NCBI GenBank assembly: GCA_024636875.1
Contig: JAGXGJ010000051.1
Coordinates: 1 to 38,431, forward strand
Reading direction: 5' to 3'
Length of the DNA stretch: 38,431 nucleotides
Origin: Methylococcaceae bacterium
GTDB lineage: Bacteria; Pseudomonadota; Gammaproteobacteria; Methylococcales; Methylomonadaceae
Shown here: positions 31,260 to 38,431 of the stretch, piece after piece
How positions within the stretch are numbered: the stretch's first letter is position 1
Layout: each line of letters starts with the position of its first letter
Program-made: the position numbers and the translations under genes
Notes under the pieces: generated by a model
Told to the model about the DNA's origin: nothing
The model's input: only the letters and a program-made list of their open reading frames with translations
Databases searched by the model: none

Positions 31260-32510
31260 TCACTGTTTGGGGGCATTGGACACGAAGCAGTAACCCTTCG
31301 GAACGACGGTGATGCCGGATTCAGAGACTGTGAAGCGGGCTGCGTCTGCGTTGGGATCAAACCCGATCCTCTCGCCGGACGGAACCTGTACGTTTTTGTC
31401 GATGATGCAGCGTCTCAAGTGAGCACCCGCTCCCACATGCACGCCGTCAAACAGGATAGAATCTTCGACTACGGCATCTTCATCAACCCGGACTTGAGGA
31501 AACAGTATCGAATGCCTGACCGTACCGCCGGAGATTACCGTCCCGTTGTTTATTAGAGAATTGACAAGTTGCCCTTCTTGTCCGAGAGATCCCGGGGCCA
31601 TGCGGGCAGGCGGATTTTGTCCGTGGTAGGTGCGTATAGGCCAATCGGATTGATACAGGTTCAGAGGCGGGACCGGCGCGAGCAGATCCATGTTTGCAGT
31701 GTAATATGAATCTATCGTGCCGACATCGCGCCAGTAACGGTCTGGCGAGACGCGTCCGGCTTCTCCGCCAAACCGGTAAGCACAAACACAATGGGTCTCA
31801 ATGAGTCGCGGAATGATGTCCTTGCCGAAATCATTGCTTGCTGCTGCGAGACCATGGTCGGCTTGCAATTCTCGCCTGAGCAGGTCCATATTGAAAATGT
31901 AGATGCCCATTGATGCCAGCGCATAATGCGGATCGTTCGGCAGGGGCCCGGGATTTTTCGGCTTCTCTTGGAACTTGCGAATTTGCTGTGCGTCATCAAC
32001 CGACATGATGCCAAAAGAACTGGCACTTGCGAGCGGCACTGGCATGCAGGCTACCGTTAGCCCTGCTTTCTGGTCAAGGTGAAACTGGAGCATTGCGGCA
32101 TAGTCCATCCGGTAAATGTGGTCTCCAGCCAGAATCAACACATAGCTCGCATTGCTGCGATCCAGCAGATACAGGTTCTGGCGGATGGCGTCGGCCGTCC
32201 CTGCATACCAGGATTCGCCGGTTCGCATCTGCGGCGGAACGGGCGTGATATATTCGGATATTTCCGGGTTGTAGATGGACCAGCCATCGCGCAGATGTTT
32301 TTGCAGCGAGTGTGACTTGTATTGAGTCAGCACCAGCACACGCCGAAATCCGGAGTGCAGACAGTTGGTCAGTGTGAAATCGATAATCCGGTAATTGCCA
32401 CCGAAAGGCACAGCCGGCTTGGCCCGGTCCGCCGTCAGAGGATGCAGGCGCGAACCCACACCGCCGGCCAGGATAATGGTAAGGGTTTTATCGAGCATCC
32501 GTCGTCTCAT
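31260..32510 (-). CDS. glgC: Glucose-1-phosphate adenylyltransferase
   Basis: A 416-residue enzyme that makes ADP-glucose for glycogen synthesis. TIILAGGVGSRLHPLTADRAKPAVPFGG is the N-terminal nucleotide-binding and effector region, followed by RIIDFTLTNCLHSGFRRVLV, the conserved WYAGTADAIRQNL, ILAGDHIYRMDY, and YWRDVGTIDSYYTANMDL. The C-terminal part forms the left-handed beta-helix. Length is typical. Three starts are possible (TTG 32522, ATG 32510, ATG 32498) and none has a clear ribosome site; I chose 32510. No other glycogen genes are in view. Confidence 0.92.
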   Translation of the reverse strand: MRRRMLDKTLTIILAGGVGSRLHPLTADRAKPAVPFGGNYRIIDFTLTNCLHSGFRRVLVLTQYKSHSLQKHLRDGWSIYNPEISEYITPVPPQMRTGESWYAGTADAIRQNLYLLDRSNASYVLILAGDHIYRMDYAAMLQFHLDQKAGLTVACMPVPLASASSFGIMSVDDAQQIRKFQEKPKNPGPLPNDPHYALASMGIYIFNMDLLRRELQADHGLAAASNDFGKDIIPRLIETHCVCAYRFGGEAGRVSPDRYWRDVGTIDSYYTANMDLLAPVPPLNLYQSDWPIRTYHGQNPPARMAPGSLGQEGQLVNSLINNGTVISGGTVRHSILFPQVRVDEDAVVEDSILFDGVHVGAGAHLRRCIIDKNVQVPSGERIGFDPNADAARFTVSESGITVVPKGYCFVSNAPKQ

Positions 32511-32522
32511 CTGTTCAATCAA

Positions 32523-33136
32523 TAAGCATCATATTTCCCTTCAGGAGGAAAGCATTCCAAACAGTTTTATTTACTTGTGTCGAGCGCTTCCGTATCGCTG
32601 TCTCAAATCTCCCTCGCTTTCAAACGAAAGCACTTCTTATTTATGGCCGTAATCCTTAAAATGCGCTTCGATCGAACACATATACAGTATAGAGTCCGAC
32701 GTTGGTAAAGCGACACAAAGTCCCCTCTCCCTTTGGGAGAGGGTTAGGGTGAGGGTGAGGGTATTTCAAAGGTCGCTTTACCAACCTTGGCTCCTATAGC
32801 AACAAGTAGGAAAGTATTAAAGCCATCATAATTTTCTCCCCAAGTATGTGAATAATGATAACGCCGGACAATCACCACGACAATAAAATATTGGCATTAT
32901 TTATGCCATAAGCTGACTGTTTCACTTGGTTATTGCTAGCTCAGAGCAGCCGCGTTATTCCAGCAATTACCCAATTATCATAAGTCTGGATTTTCCGTAA
33001 ACTGTGAACCAAAATAGAGTTCTAGACTGCCGGCCTGCCCCAAACCAGTGCATATTGGAACTGGAGCGAAGCAGGCTAAGACAGTCATTACGCCGGTATC
33101 TATTACATTCCTGTAACCGAGTTGTCTCAGTATCCT
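32523..33136. other. Gene-free stretch upstream of glgC
   Basis: About 610 bases between glgC and the nafY-like gene (both minus strand). It holds element copy 3 (32688-32798), and otherwise I see no gene or RNA. The glgC promoter should be in the first 150 bases, but no clear boxes were found. Confidence 0.55.
32688..32798 (+). repeat. MITE-like inverted-repeat element, copy 3
   Basis: It has the same ends as copies 1 and 2 (TATAGAGTCCGACGTTGG ... CCAACCTTGGCTCCTATA) and the same central palindrome. It is 111 bases long because the unit GAGGGT is present once more. Orientation is the same as copy 2. It lies upstream of glgC. Confidence 0.85.
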
Positions 33137-33850
33137 TTAACAGCCTTCATCATGAGTAAACCTGACGCTTTCCTCAGCTGAACGCCCCAGCGCTTTAGCA
33201 AACCAGGGCGGGGGAGCCGCAAATACTTTCTGAAATTCCTTCAATTGATCTTCTGCTTCGGTTACCTCCGGAATCTTGATCGGGTAGATATCGGCGCGTA
33301 TCACTTTAGCCGCAGCCGGCCCACCGATAGATTGCACGAACAGAACATGGCAGTCTTTAATCAGATTGGCACGAAACAGGTTTCTATCTTCGCTGCTGTC
33401 GGCTTCAATAGTTGATCTTATATCAACCAGTTTGCAATCATCCTGTGATAACTGATAAACCAGAAAACGTATGCAGGAACCAAAATGCCCGTTAATCAAC
33501 GCGCCACTGTTGGAACCTATGGCGACGCGGATAGAATCGGGCATGTCGCCATCCCTGTAAGGTAATATCTCCGGCAGGTCTTCATCTTCAGCTTCGTCGC
33601 CCCACAGATAACGCACTGCCAGTTTGATATTGGCAAGACCGATGCCTATGTCTTCGCCATCTTCTTCTCCATCCAGACTGCCCAAGCCGGTTTTAAGATT
33701 GGTGACAGTGATGGATTTTAATTTTTCATCATCCAGGGGTGAGCCTATTCGCTCATGTAATATTCCCAGAAGCTTGGGTATATCAATACCAGGCAGGATG
33801 CGCGATGCCAGAGCGATGCGCAAGGCCAGTTCACGGGGCAATGCTTCCAT
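33137..33850 (-). CDS. NafY-like nitrogenase cofactor-binding protein (NifX domain)
   Basis: A 237-residue protein in two parts. The N-terminal helical part is ALRIALASRILPGIDIPKLLGIL, followed by EKLKSITVTNLKTGLGSLDG. The C-terminal part is of the NifX/NifB-like dinitrogenase iron-molybdenum cofactor-binding type (IRVAIGSNSGALINGHFGSCIRFLVYQL, with the cofactor-ligand His of GHFGSC). Layout and length match NafY, which holds FeMo-co and stabilises apo-dinitrogenase. I begin at the ATG at 33850, preceded by AGGAG inside the end of the ankyrin gene; the track start at 33871 overlaps that gene. It is third in a rhodanese-ankyrin-NafY operon with a sigma-54 promoter. Confidence 0.8.
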   Translation of the reverse strand: MEALPRELALRIALASRILPGIDIPKLLGILHERIGSPLDDEKLKSITVTNLKTGLGSLDGEEDGEDIGIGLANIKLAVRYLWGDEAEDEDLPEILPYRDGDMPDSIRVAIGSNSGALINGHFGSCIRFLVYQLSQDDCKLVDIRSTIEADSSEDRNLFRANLIKDCHVLFVQSIGGPAAAKVIRADIYPIKIPEVTEAEDQLKEFQKVFAAPPPWFAKALGRSAEESVRFTHDEGC

Positions 33851-33851
33851 T

Positions 33852-34304
33852 TCAATCTCCTGATTTAACAAGCTTGGATAGTAGTTTAAGTATCTTTCTG
33901 GTGGAGGCTAAATCCAGCGCAGTAAAATCGTCGTGCGTTTTAAGGTCCGGATCAGCGTCAGCCGCTAATAGTTGTTCAACAACGGTTTCTCTGCCACTGG
34001 ATGCCGCAAAAATCAGGGCAGTAGCGCCAGAAGCGGAATTTTGATGATTAATTTCGACTCCTGCATGAATCAGTGCATCGATACACTCGCTGTTTTCAGC
34101 ATAACAAGCTACCCACAATGCGTTATTACCATAGTGATCCATAACATCCGTCGCTGCATTTTGCTCAAGCAAAAAATGAACAACGTCGCCACGGCCTTGC
34201 TGACTGGCTAAAATTAAAGGATAAATGCCGGCATTGTTCTTTAAAACCGGTTGGGCTACCGAGAAATAGTTATTTTGTAACCAGTCCCATATTTCTGGCT
34301 TCAT
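33852..34304 (-). CDS. Ankyrin repeat protein
   Basis: A 150-residue protein with about four ankyrin repeats: GIYPLILASQQGRGDVVHFLL, NALWVACYAENSECIDALIHAG, GATALIFAASSGRETVVEQLL and FTALDLAS. Ankyrin repeats mediate protein contacts; no enzyme domain is present. It starts at a TAATG overlap with the rhodanese stop and carries the ribosome site of the NafY-like gene within its last codons, so the three are one operon. A role in nitrogen fixation is inferred from the neighbours. Confidence 0.85.
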   Translation of the reverse strand: MKPEIWDWLQNNYFSVAQPVLKNNAGIYPLILASQQGRGDVVHFLLEQNAATDVMDHYGNNALWVACYAENSECIDALIHAGVEINHQNSASGATALIFAASSGRETVVEQLLAADADPDLKTHDDFTALDLASTRKILKLLSKLVKSGD

Positions 34305-34612
34305 TATGCTTCCTGATGTTTATCTTTCCAGCTGGAATAGCCCCCTTCCAGGCTGTAAACATGCTTGAAGCCGAAATCGCTAAAAAACTCGGCAAGATGC
34401 TCGCTGGCATGGCCGTAATAACAATAAATCAACAAACTGCGTTGTTTATCGCCGCGTTTGACTAAAGAATGTTTCAAGCCTTCATGAACATGCAGGGCAT
34501 CTTCTAAATGCCCTGCCCTATAATCTTTCAAGTCCCGGCAGTCCAGAATCATGGGTTTTGATTCCTCAATCAGTTTTTCAGAATCGGCAATGGAGATAAT
34601 TTTGTATTTCAT
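34304..34612 (-). CDS. Rhodanese-like sulfurtransferase (GlpE-type)
   Basis: A 102-residue single-domain rhodanese. MILDCRDLKDYRAGHLEDALHV is the N-terminal CH2A-like segment. LLIYCYYGHASEHLAEFF holds the catalytic Cys in a six-residue loop (CYYGHAS), close to GlpE (CYHGxSS). FKHVYSLEGGYSSWKD ends the domain. It moves sulfane sulphur to acceptors. In nif clusters rhodaneses may aid Fe-S supply. First gene of its operon; 5' leader of about 137 bases from the sigma-54 promoter. Confidence 0.85.
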   Translation of the reverse strand: MKYKIISIADSEKLIEESKPMILDCRDLKDYRAGHLEDALHVHEGLKHSLVKRGDKQRSLLIYCYYGHASEHLAEFFSDFGFKHVYSLEGGYSSWKDKHQEA

Positions 34613-34759
34613 CGTAGCGTTTATGACTTCTGAAAGTCATCCCTCAAAATGGCAAAATTGTAGTAAAACTGACAATAAAATAGATTTTGTTGCCTGGTAT
34701 GTAGCGATCAGCCATCTAGTCGCTCTATTTTATGGAATTAAGACACACTGGAGTAATCA

Positions 34760-34776
34760 AGCAAATTATTTGCCAA
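34760..34776 (-). promoter_or_regulatory. Sigma-54 (-24/-12) promoter of the rhodanese-ankyrin-nafY operon
   Basis: On the minus strand the sequence TTGGCAAATAATTTGCT fits TGGCA-N6-TTGCW, with the invariant GG and GC ten bases apart. Predicted transcription start is near 34749, 137 bases before the rhodanese ATG. Such promoters need RpoN and an activator such as NifA. Confidence 0.7.
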
Positions 34777-34822
34777 CATACTGAATAGCGCGTGTTTTAA
34801 AGGATTGACTAGATTGGCAAAC

Positions 34823-34858
34823 AAAAAAAAAGCGCCCTAGCCGAGAAAGTAGGACGCC
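34823..34858 (-). terminator. Rho-independent terminator of the AAA ATPase operon
   Basis: On the minus strand GGCGTCCTA pairs with TAGGGCGC around a 10-base loop, followed by a run of nine Ts. It lies after the ATPase operon and before the next sigma-54 promoter, separating the two transcripts. Confidence 0.8.
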
Positions 34859-34998
34859 AAAGGTACCAAGCCCAGGAGAGCACAATAAAAAAACAGTAAC
34901 TGCAAAAAATATAAAGCATTAATAATGCCAACGACTAATACCGTGATACTTCAAACATCGCGATAAAATGTGCCGAGGTACAATATGGGCCTACTTCG

Positions 34999-35151
34999 TC
35001 AGTGCACAGTATGGCCATGAGCTGGTTTGAGCGATAGACAATACGGCTCCTGTTTATTTTTCGACCAGTTTTCATTTTTCTTGCCCAGAGAAAGAATCCA
35101 GTCCGCCAACTGTTTGGTCTCCTCTGCATTGACCGCGGTTGTGGCGGCATA
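34999..35151 (-). pseudogene. Possible cytochrome c C-terminal remnant
   Basis: Directly after the ATPase stop, in the same frame, the translation YAATTAVNAEETKQLADWILSLG is very like the last helix of small class I cytochromes c (often ...EEAKALADWILSL). There is no start codon, no CxxCH haem site and the frame runs on with unrelated residues to a stop at 34999. This could be a leftover of a deleted cytochrome gene. The 71-residue ORF of the track is another frame of the same DNA. Confidence 0.4.
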
Positions 35152-35181
35152 TAGGCTATTTATGCTTATGTGTGTCCTGAC

Positions 35182-36894
35182 TTAGTGTTTTTCTGCAGAT
35201 TTCCCCAGATCCATGCCCCGGAAAATTGAGCAGCGTTTGAATACCTCCAATGTCGGCGCTACTTTTTTGTGTTGACAAAACTTCGCGACCAGCTTGGCAA
35301 GTCCTTTAATATCGCGGCCCGTTGCTTCCGGGAAGGTTTCCACTAATTGATTGATCAAATAAGCATCAACATCCAGAGCGAATTGCTCGATCATCACCTG
35401 CCAAATCCGTCTGCGTGCCTCACTGTCCGGCGGATAATACTTGATCAGGGCGATACAGCGGGAAACAATCGCTTCATCAATGTCATCAACACGATTAGTC
35501 GTCAAAAACAGCAAGCCGTTAAAATATTCAAGCACCCTCAAAAATACCCCGACCACGGCATTCATGGCGATGTTGTTATCGCGGCGCTTGATGTAGACAT
35601 CCGCCTCGTCAATCAGCATCACGGCGCCCCAGCGCTGAGCGCGGGTTAAGACATCTTTCAAGGCTTTTTCCATTTCCACTACATTGAGCCCCAGTTGTCC
35701 GGAATGGACGCGGTACAACGGACGCTTGATAATTTCGGAATAGACTTCGGCAGTCAACGTCTTACCGACGCCTGCAGGTCCTGCGCACAACACGGTTGTT
35801 CCTCCAGACTTGCCTTCAACAATATCATCCATCAAGACATCCATTTCGGCGGTCAGAATGTCAATCAAATCGATCTGTTCTTCACGCAGAACCAATTTTT
35901 GCTTCAATTCCGGCTGGTATCGATAAGGCTTGATGTCATTGACATGAACCCATAAATGATGATGCAGTTCCAGATGAAACATCAGCAAATAGCAATGTAC
36001 CGGCAGTTCGGTAAACAAACCTTTGGGTATTTGGGTTTGCGATGCCTCAACTTCATTTTCGACCTTGCAGTCATAGCGATTACTTTTAGCGGCTTTGCGC
36101 AAATATTTGGCAAGAATGTCGCCTTTGGCATCGACAGTCAAGGCGCGCTCGCTCAGAATACTTTCATCACAAACCAGGCATGCAGCTCCGCCTTCTGTCG
36201 ACAAAACCACGACATCTTTACGCGCCCAGTCGGTGCTGCGATGCGAAGCCGTGGGATCTTCAGCATAAAACCCGGTGCCTTTTCCGGAAAACTGTGCGCC
36301 GGACTGTCCGCACCATTCGAAATATCGTCCTGCTGCGTCGTCATAAGTTCTGATCAGTTCAGGCGTTTCTTTAAGAAAGCCTTTAGCTGCAAAAATTTCG
36401 GTAACCGTTTTATCGGCAATGTCCCGCGCGCGGATAGTGAGGGTTGAAATTGCCACTTTGCCTTTGGCGTTGGCTTTAAGCTCAAGCGTGACGCGTCCGG
36501 TTTCTTCCTCGCCCGAAGGCGTAAAGTCCAGCCGGGTAACTACGTAGGCCATGGGTTTTCCGGCCACGTTGGCCTGGAATAACCAGCCGCGTATGGCGTT
36601 ATTGATCATATAACGGGCAAGCGCCGGCAGCAGCATTTCCAGGTCATCTTCTTCAAACCTGACCGTATCATCGTTCATCGCTTTTTGCAGGGTTGACAGC
36701 TGCGCGGCATGACCCTGCATTTGCTTCCCTGCATTCTTGTACAAAAGCTGCAAAAAGCTGAGCTCGGTATTGGACAGTTGCCTGAAGGGTACTTCGGCTT
36801 TATTGCCAAAACGCAGTTGATCTTTCAAGGCTGACAGTCCCGGGAATTCATCAACCATTGTTTCTACATACTTGCGTTCAATCTGAAGTTTCAT
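35182..36894 (-). CDS. AAA+ ATPase of unknown function, in a NifA/sigma-54-type operon
   Basis: A 570-residue protein. The first 340 residues match no family I recognise. The last 200 form an AAA+ domain: Walker A TTVLCAGPAGVGKTLTAEVY near residue 365, Walker B AVMLIDEADVYIKRR near 427, LLFLTTNRVDDIDEAIVSRC with sensor 1 and the arginine finger region. The AAA part resembles chaperone-like ATPases with PLYRVHSGQLG and YFNGLLFLTTNRV, a style common in fungal AAA proteins and rarer in bacteria. It probably remodels a protein partner. It is the third gene of an operon with two unknown proteins, 17 bases after the second. Nitrogenase-related work is inferred from the promoter and neighbours. Confidence 0.75.
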   Translation of the reverse strand: MKLQIERKYVETMVDEFPGLSALKDQLRFGNKAEVPFRQLSNTELSFLQLLYKNAGKQMQGHAAQLSTLQKAMNDDTVRFEEDDLEMLLPALARYMINNAIRGWLFQANVAGKPMAYVVTRLDFTPSGEEETGRVTLELKANAKGKVAISTLTIRARDIADKTVTEIFAAKGFLKETPELIRTYDDAAGRYFEWCGQSGAQFSGKGTGFYAEDPTASHRSTDWARKDVVVLSTEGGAACLVCDESILSERALTVDAKGDILAKYLRKAAKSNRYDCKVENEVEASQTQIPKGLFTELPVHCYLLMFHLELHHHLWVHVNDIKPYRYQPELKQKLVLREEQIDLIDILTAEMDVLMDDIVEGKSGGTTVLCAGPAGVGKTLTAEVYSEIIKRPLYRVHSGQLGLNVVEMEKALKDVLTRAQRWGAVMLIDEADVYIKRRDNNIAMNAVVGVFLRVLEYFNGLLFLTTNRVDDIDEAIVSRCIALIKYYPPDSEARRRIWQVMIEQFALDVDAYLINQLVETFPEATGRDIKGLAKLVAKFCQHKKVAPTLEVFKRCSIFRGMDLGKSAEKH

Positions 36895-36911
36895 AGGTCT
36901 TCTAAAAATTC

Positions 36912-37481
36912 TTAAATTGCACCTACGGCTGCTTCTTTAACCACCACTATGGTATTTTCTTCTGCTTCTGCAAATGAAACGAGTGGCGTTTTTGGCTTAT
37001 ACGATTTGGCTGCCGCATAGGCGATAGCGACTTTATCTTCAGCAGATTGATTCTTCAGCTCGCTTTTTTCGATATATAGTTCTTCAAGTAATTCATTCCA
37101 TACCAGGCCTTGTCTAAAAGGAATCAATTTGTAGGACACACCTTCCAGTTCAACCTGCATTCCTTTACCGATATTTTCTACATAAATCAAGGCAATGCAG
37201 TCTGGAGCTATATCGTCTTTATATTTTTCAACAAAAACGGGCAGCAGATCGAGCGTTGGCAACAGGCCATTGATGAATTTGATCATGTCGTTTTCAACGA
37301 TCAGCGCAGAATGAATCAACAGAGCCTCAGGCGGTTTGCGGTCATTTGTTGTACCTTCTCGCAAAGCACCTTCTTTTAATACCAGGTCACCACGGTAAGC
37401 ATAAACACCCGCATCGCTGGTTTGACCATTAACCAGAGTTACAGTCAGTAAGCCTTTTGCTTGGTAGTTTTCTAGTAGCAT
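36912..37481 (-). CDS. Hypothetical protein, ATPase operon
   Basis: A 189-residue protein I do not recognise. It begins MLLENYQAKGLLTVTLVNGQ, has no signal peptide or membrane segment, and looks alpha/beta with an Ala- and Val-rich C-terminus. GGAG lies 12 bases before the ATG. It lies between the small first gene and the AAA ATPase, so it could be an adaptor or substrate of that ATPase. Composition is like its neighbours. Confidence 0.7.
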   Translation of the reverse strand: MLLENYQAKGLLTVTLVNGQTSDAGVYAYRGDLVLKEGALREGTTNDRKPPEALLIHSALIVENDMIKFINGLLPTLDLLPVFVEKYKDDIAPDCIALIYVENIGKGMQVELEGVSYKLIPFRQGLVWNELLEELYIEKSELKNQSAEDKVAIAYAAAKSYKPKTPLVSFAEAEENTIVVVKEAAVGAI

Positions 37482-37525
37482 TGTTTGTTTCTCCAGATGA
37501 GTTTAAGTAAAAATAAAATCGTTGA

Positions 37526-37942
37526 TCAGTTTATTACATGTTGTTCCTTTGTGGCTGCCAGTTCCACCAACGCTAAATGTCCAGACACATCAAACAGAAT
37601 ATGTTGTTCTCTAAAGAATTCGCCGGCCGCATCAATTGCATCCAGCAGAATGGCGATGACAAAACGCTCGGCATGGATTGATGCCACCATCTTTTCCGGT
37701 ACGGCGGACTCGATTCTTAGAATCTGCCCGACGCTGTCAAATGAGTGCAAACGCAAGCCTGCGAAGTCTGCTTTTTCTTGCCGACTGGGTAATAAAAATA
37801 CAATGTCCAGGACCGGCGTCCTCTGTTGTACGAGTCGATCACGAAATCCTGCCAACTCCGTAGCAACTTTTGTAATGGCTTTAATTAACTCACTCTCATC
37901 AAGAGAACGATCCGGGATCATGTAGCCAATGTGTAATGTCAT
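37526..37942 (-). CDS. Hypothetical protein, first gene of the sigma-54 ATPase operon
   Basis: A 138-residue protein of unknown family, MTLHIGYMIPDRSLDESELIKAI onward; helical and soluble. I start it at the ATG at 37942, which has GAGGTG at the right distance. The track start at 38002 would be upstream of the transcription start predicted from the sigma-54 promoter (about 37955), so it can be excluded. The 5' leader would be only about 13 bases. The operon continues with two genes at gaps of 44 and 17 bases. Confidence 0.75.
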   Translation of the reverse strand: MTLHIGYMIPDRSLDESELIKAITKVATELAGFRDRLVQQRTPVLDIVFLLPSRQEKADFAGLRLHSFDSVGQILRIESAVPEKMVASIHAERFVIAILLDAIDAAGEFFREQHILFDVSGHLALVELAATKEQHVIN

Positions 37943-37964
37943 ATTCACCTCTTTTATAAATTTT

Positions 37965-37982
37965 AAGCAAAACCCTTGCCAA
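37965..37982 (-). promoter_or_regulatory. Sigma-54 (-24/-12) promoter of the ATPase operon
   Basis: On the minus strand the sequence TTGGCAAGGGTTTTGCTT fits the consensus YTGGCACG-N4-TTGCW with a single change (C to A). GG (37980-37979) and GC (37968-37967) are ten bases apart as required. Predicted start near 37955. Confidence 0.8.
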
Positions 37983-38144
37983 TATTTTATTCTGGATCGC
38001 AAGAGGATAAGGATCGGCTAACAAAAAATTGATTATTCCATTACTGCCTGATTTTATAGCTGATTTCTGATGAACATCAGATGAAACTTCTATAAGACAA
38101 GCGCTCATAACGCAGCCAGATTAAGCCCTGCACTGGCAAGTGCT

Positions 38145-38160
38145 TGTCGCAAACCTTACA
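38145..38160. promoter_or_regulatory. NifA-type upstream activator site, proximal
   Basis: TGTCGCAAACCTTACA is an exact TGT-N10-ACA, the consensus bound by NifA, about 165 bases upstream of the -24 box of the operon on the minus strand. The site alone could be chance; the tandem copy 33 bases further supports it. Confidence 0.65.
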
Positions 38161-38177
38161 AAATATTAAAAAGCAAC

Positions 38178-38193
38178 TGTGATATAAGTAACA
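38178..38193. promoter_or_regulatory. NifA-type upstream activator site, distal
   Basis: TGTGATATAAGTAACA is a second exact TGT-N10-ACA. It lies 33 bases from the first, about three turns of DNA, so both would lie on the same face of the helix, as with many paired activator sites. About 200 bases from the -24 box. Confidence 0.65.
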
Positions 38194-38353
38194 ATCAGCC
38201 GGTTTAATGTCTTTGATTAAAGCCCTAATTTACTCGTCAGTCGTAAGTTAATTGCCAAATACAGGGGAGTAACGGTCCTCTATGCACCTGGCACATGAAT
38301 GCAGGATGAGGTTAAATTGAATCAGTAACTACCGTTTTGAACGGCAATTTTGT

Positions 38354-38431
38354 TTAATCGTCATCTATTTCATCAGAAACAGTCAGTAAATATGCGCGGA
38401 TTTGCTCGATGATGGTGTTTTGGCCTACTAG
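38354..38431 (-). CDS. 3' end of a gene entering from the right edge
   Basis: On the minus strand the last 78 bases read LVGQNTIIEQIRAYLLTVSD and end with EIDDD and a TAA stop, with no interruption to the window edge. The text has the look of a real protein C-terminus with an acidic tail. Too little is visible to name it; given its neighbours it may be a nitrogen-fixation gene. Confidence 0.5.
   Translation of the reverse strand, partial: LVGQNTIIEQIRAYLLTVSDEIDDD

Larger units (their letters stand above)
34613..35181. other. Regulatory gap between two nif-type operons
   Basis: This gap of about 570 bases holds, in minus-strand order, a cytochrome c-like remnant (34999-35151), a rho-independent terminator (34823-34858) and a sigma-54 promoter (34760-34776). 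I looked for TGT-N10-ACA activator sites here and found none that fit exactly. The ORFs at 34551-34784 and 34935-35150 are not convincing. Confidence 0.6.
38003..38353. other. Upstream regulatory gap of the ATPase operon
   Basis: About 350 bases between the 3' end of the next gene and the sigma-54 promoter. It contains two NifA-type sites described separately; I see no gene. The ORF 37899-38108 minus overlaps the promoter and is not credible. Confidence 0.6.

Noticed and set aside
34966-34986. TGT...ACA near 34969 as a NifA site for the rhodanese operon
   Set aside because: The spacer is eight bases, not ten.
38284-38302. TGGCAC...TGCA as another sigma-54 promoter on the plus strand
   Set aside because: GG and GC are nine, not ten, bases apart and there is no plus-strand gene downstream in the window.

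Overview
The window reads as part of a gammaproteobacterial chromosome. A methanotroph-like member of the Methylococcales is my best guess. This is inference from the housekeeping proteins (Lpd, NadK, RecN, HI0933-type flavoprotein, GlgC), the NafY-like nitrogenase-associated gene with sigma-54/NifA-type sites, and the dense small palindromic repeats. No rRNA, tRNA, CRISPR array or transposase gene was seen.

Layout. (1) 1-2121: a repeat-rich leader, then a sugar nucleotidyltransferase/PIG-L deacetylase pair on the + strand. (2) 2293-5182: a tightly overlapped minus-strand operon, lpdA - DUF445 membrane protein - alpha/beta hydrolase. (3) 5183-6254: a gene-free stretch with two repeat elements. 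(4) 6255-24709: a type 1 BREX phage-defence locus in canonical order, brxA-brxB-brxC-pglX-pglZ-brxL, heavily remodelled. (5) 24908-31124: HI0933-type flavoprotein, nadK, recN, an agmatine deiminase, a small secreted repeat protein and a DUF2238 membrane protein. (6) 31260-32510: glgC. (7) 33137-34612: rhodanese - ankyrin - NafY-like operon behind a sigma-54 promoter. (8) 35182-37942: a three-gene operon of two unknown proteins and an unusual AAA+ ATPase, with a sigma-54 promoter and two perfect TGT-N10-ACA (NifA-type) sites upstream. (9) The last 78 bases are the 3' end of another minus-strand gene.

The BREX locus is the main point of interest. All six core genes are present, but pglX (the methyltransferase) is in two pieces. 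A 1.7-kb island of toxin-antitoxin (TA) genes sits just before the SAM-binding motif. A second TA cluster lies between brxC and pglX, with a decayed copy of the first 16 pglX codons. Of five TA-like modules, two keep intact-looking PIN toxins; the other three keep the small partner gene while the toxin-like gene is internally deleted or truncated. The C-terminal pglX piece also carries three insertions bounded by G-rich and C-rich arms. The largest contains a complete four-helix-bundle (S23/IVP family) gene in the +1 frame. In all three the pglX reading frame stays open. An ATPase/Toprim-like gene pair, resembling a second anti-phage module, is translationally coupled between pglX and pglZ.

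Functionally, BrxA/B/C/PglX/PglZ/BrxL would act together to mark host DNA and block phage replication. Whether the split PglX still methylates cannot be told from sequence. The nested ATPase/Toprim pair and the TA modules may give back-up defence or stabilise the locus. The right-hand operons look like part of the nitrogen-fixation regulon.
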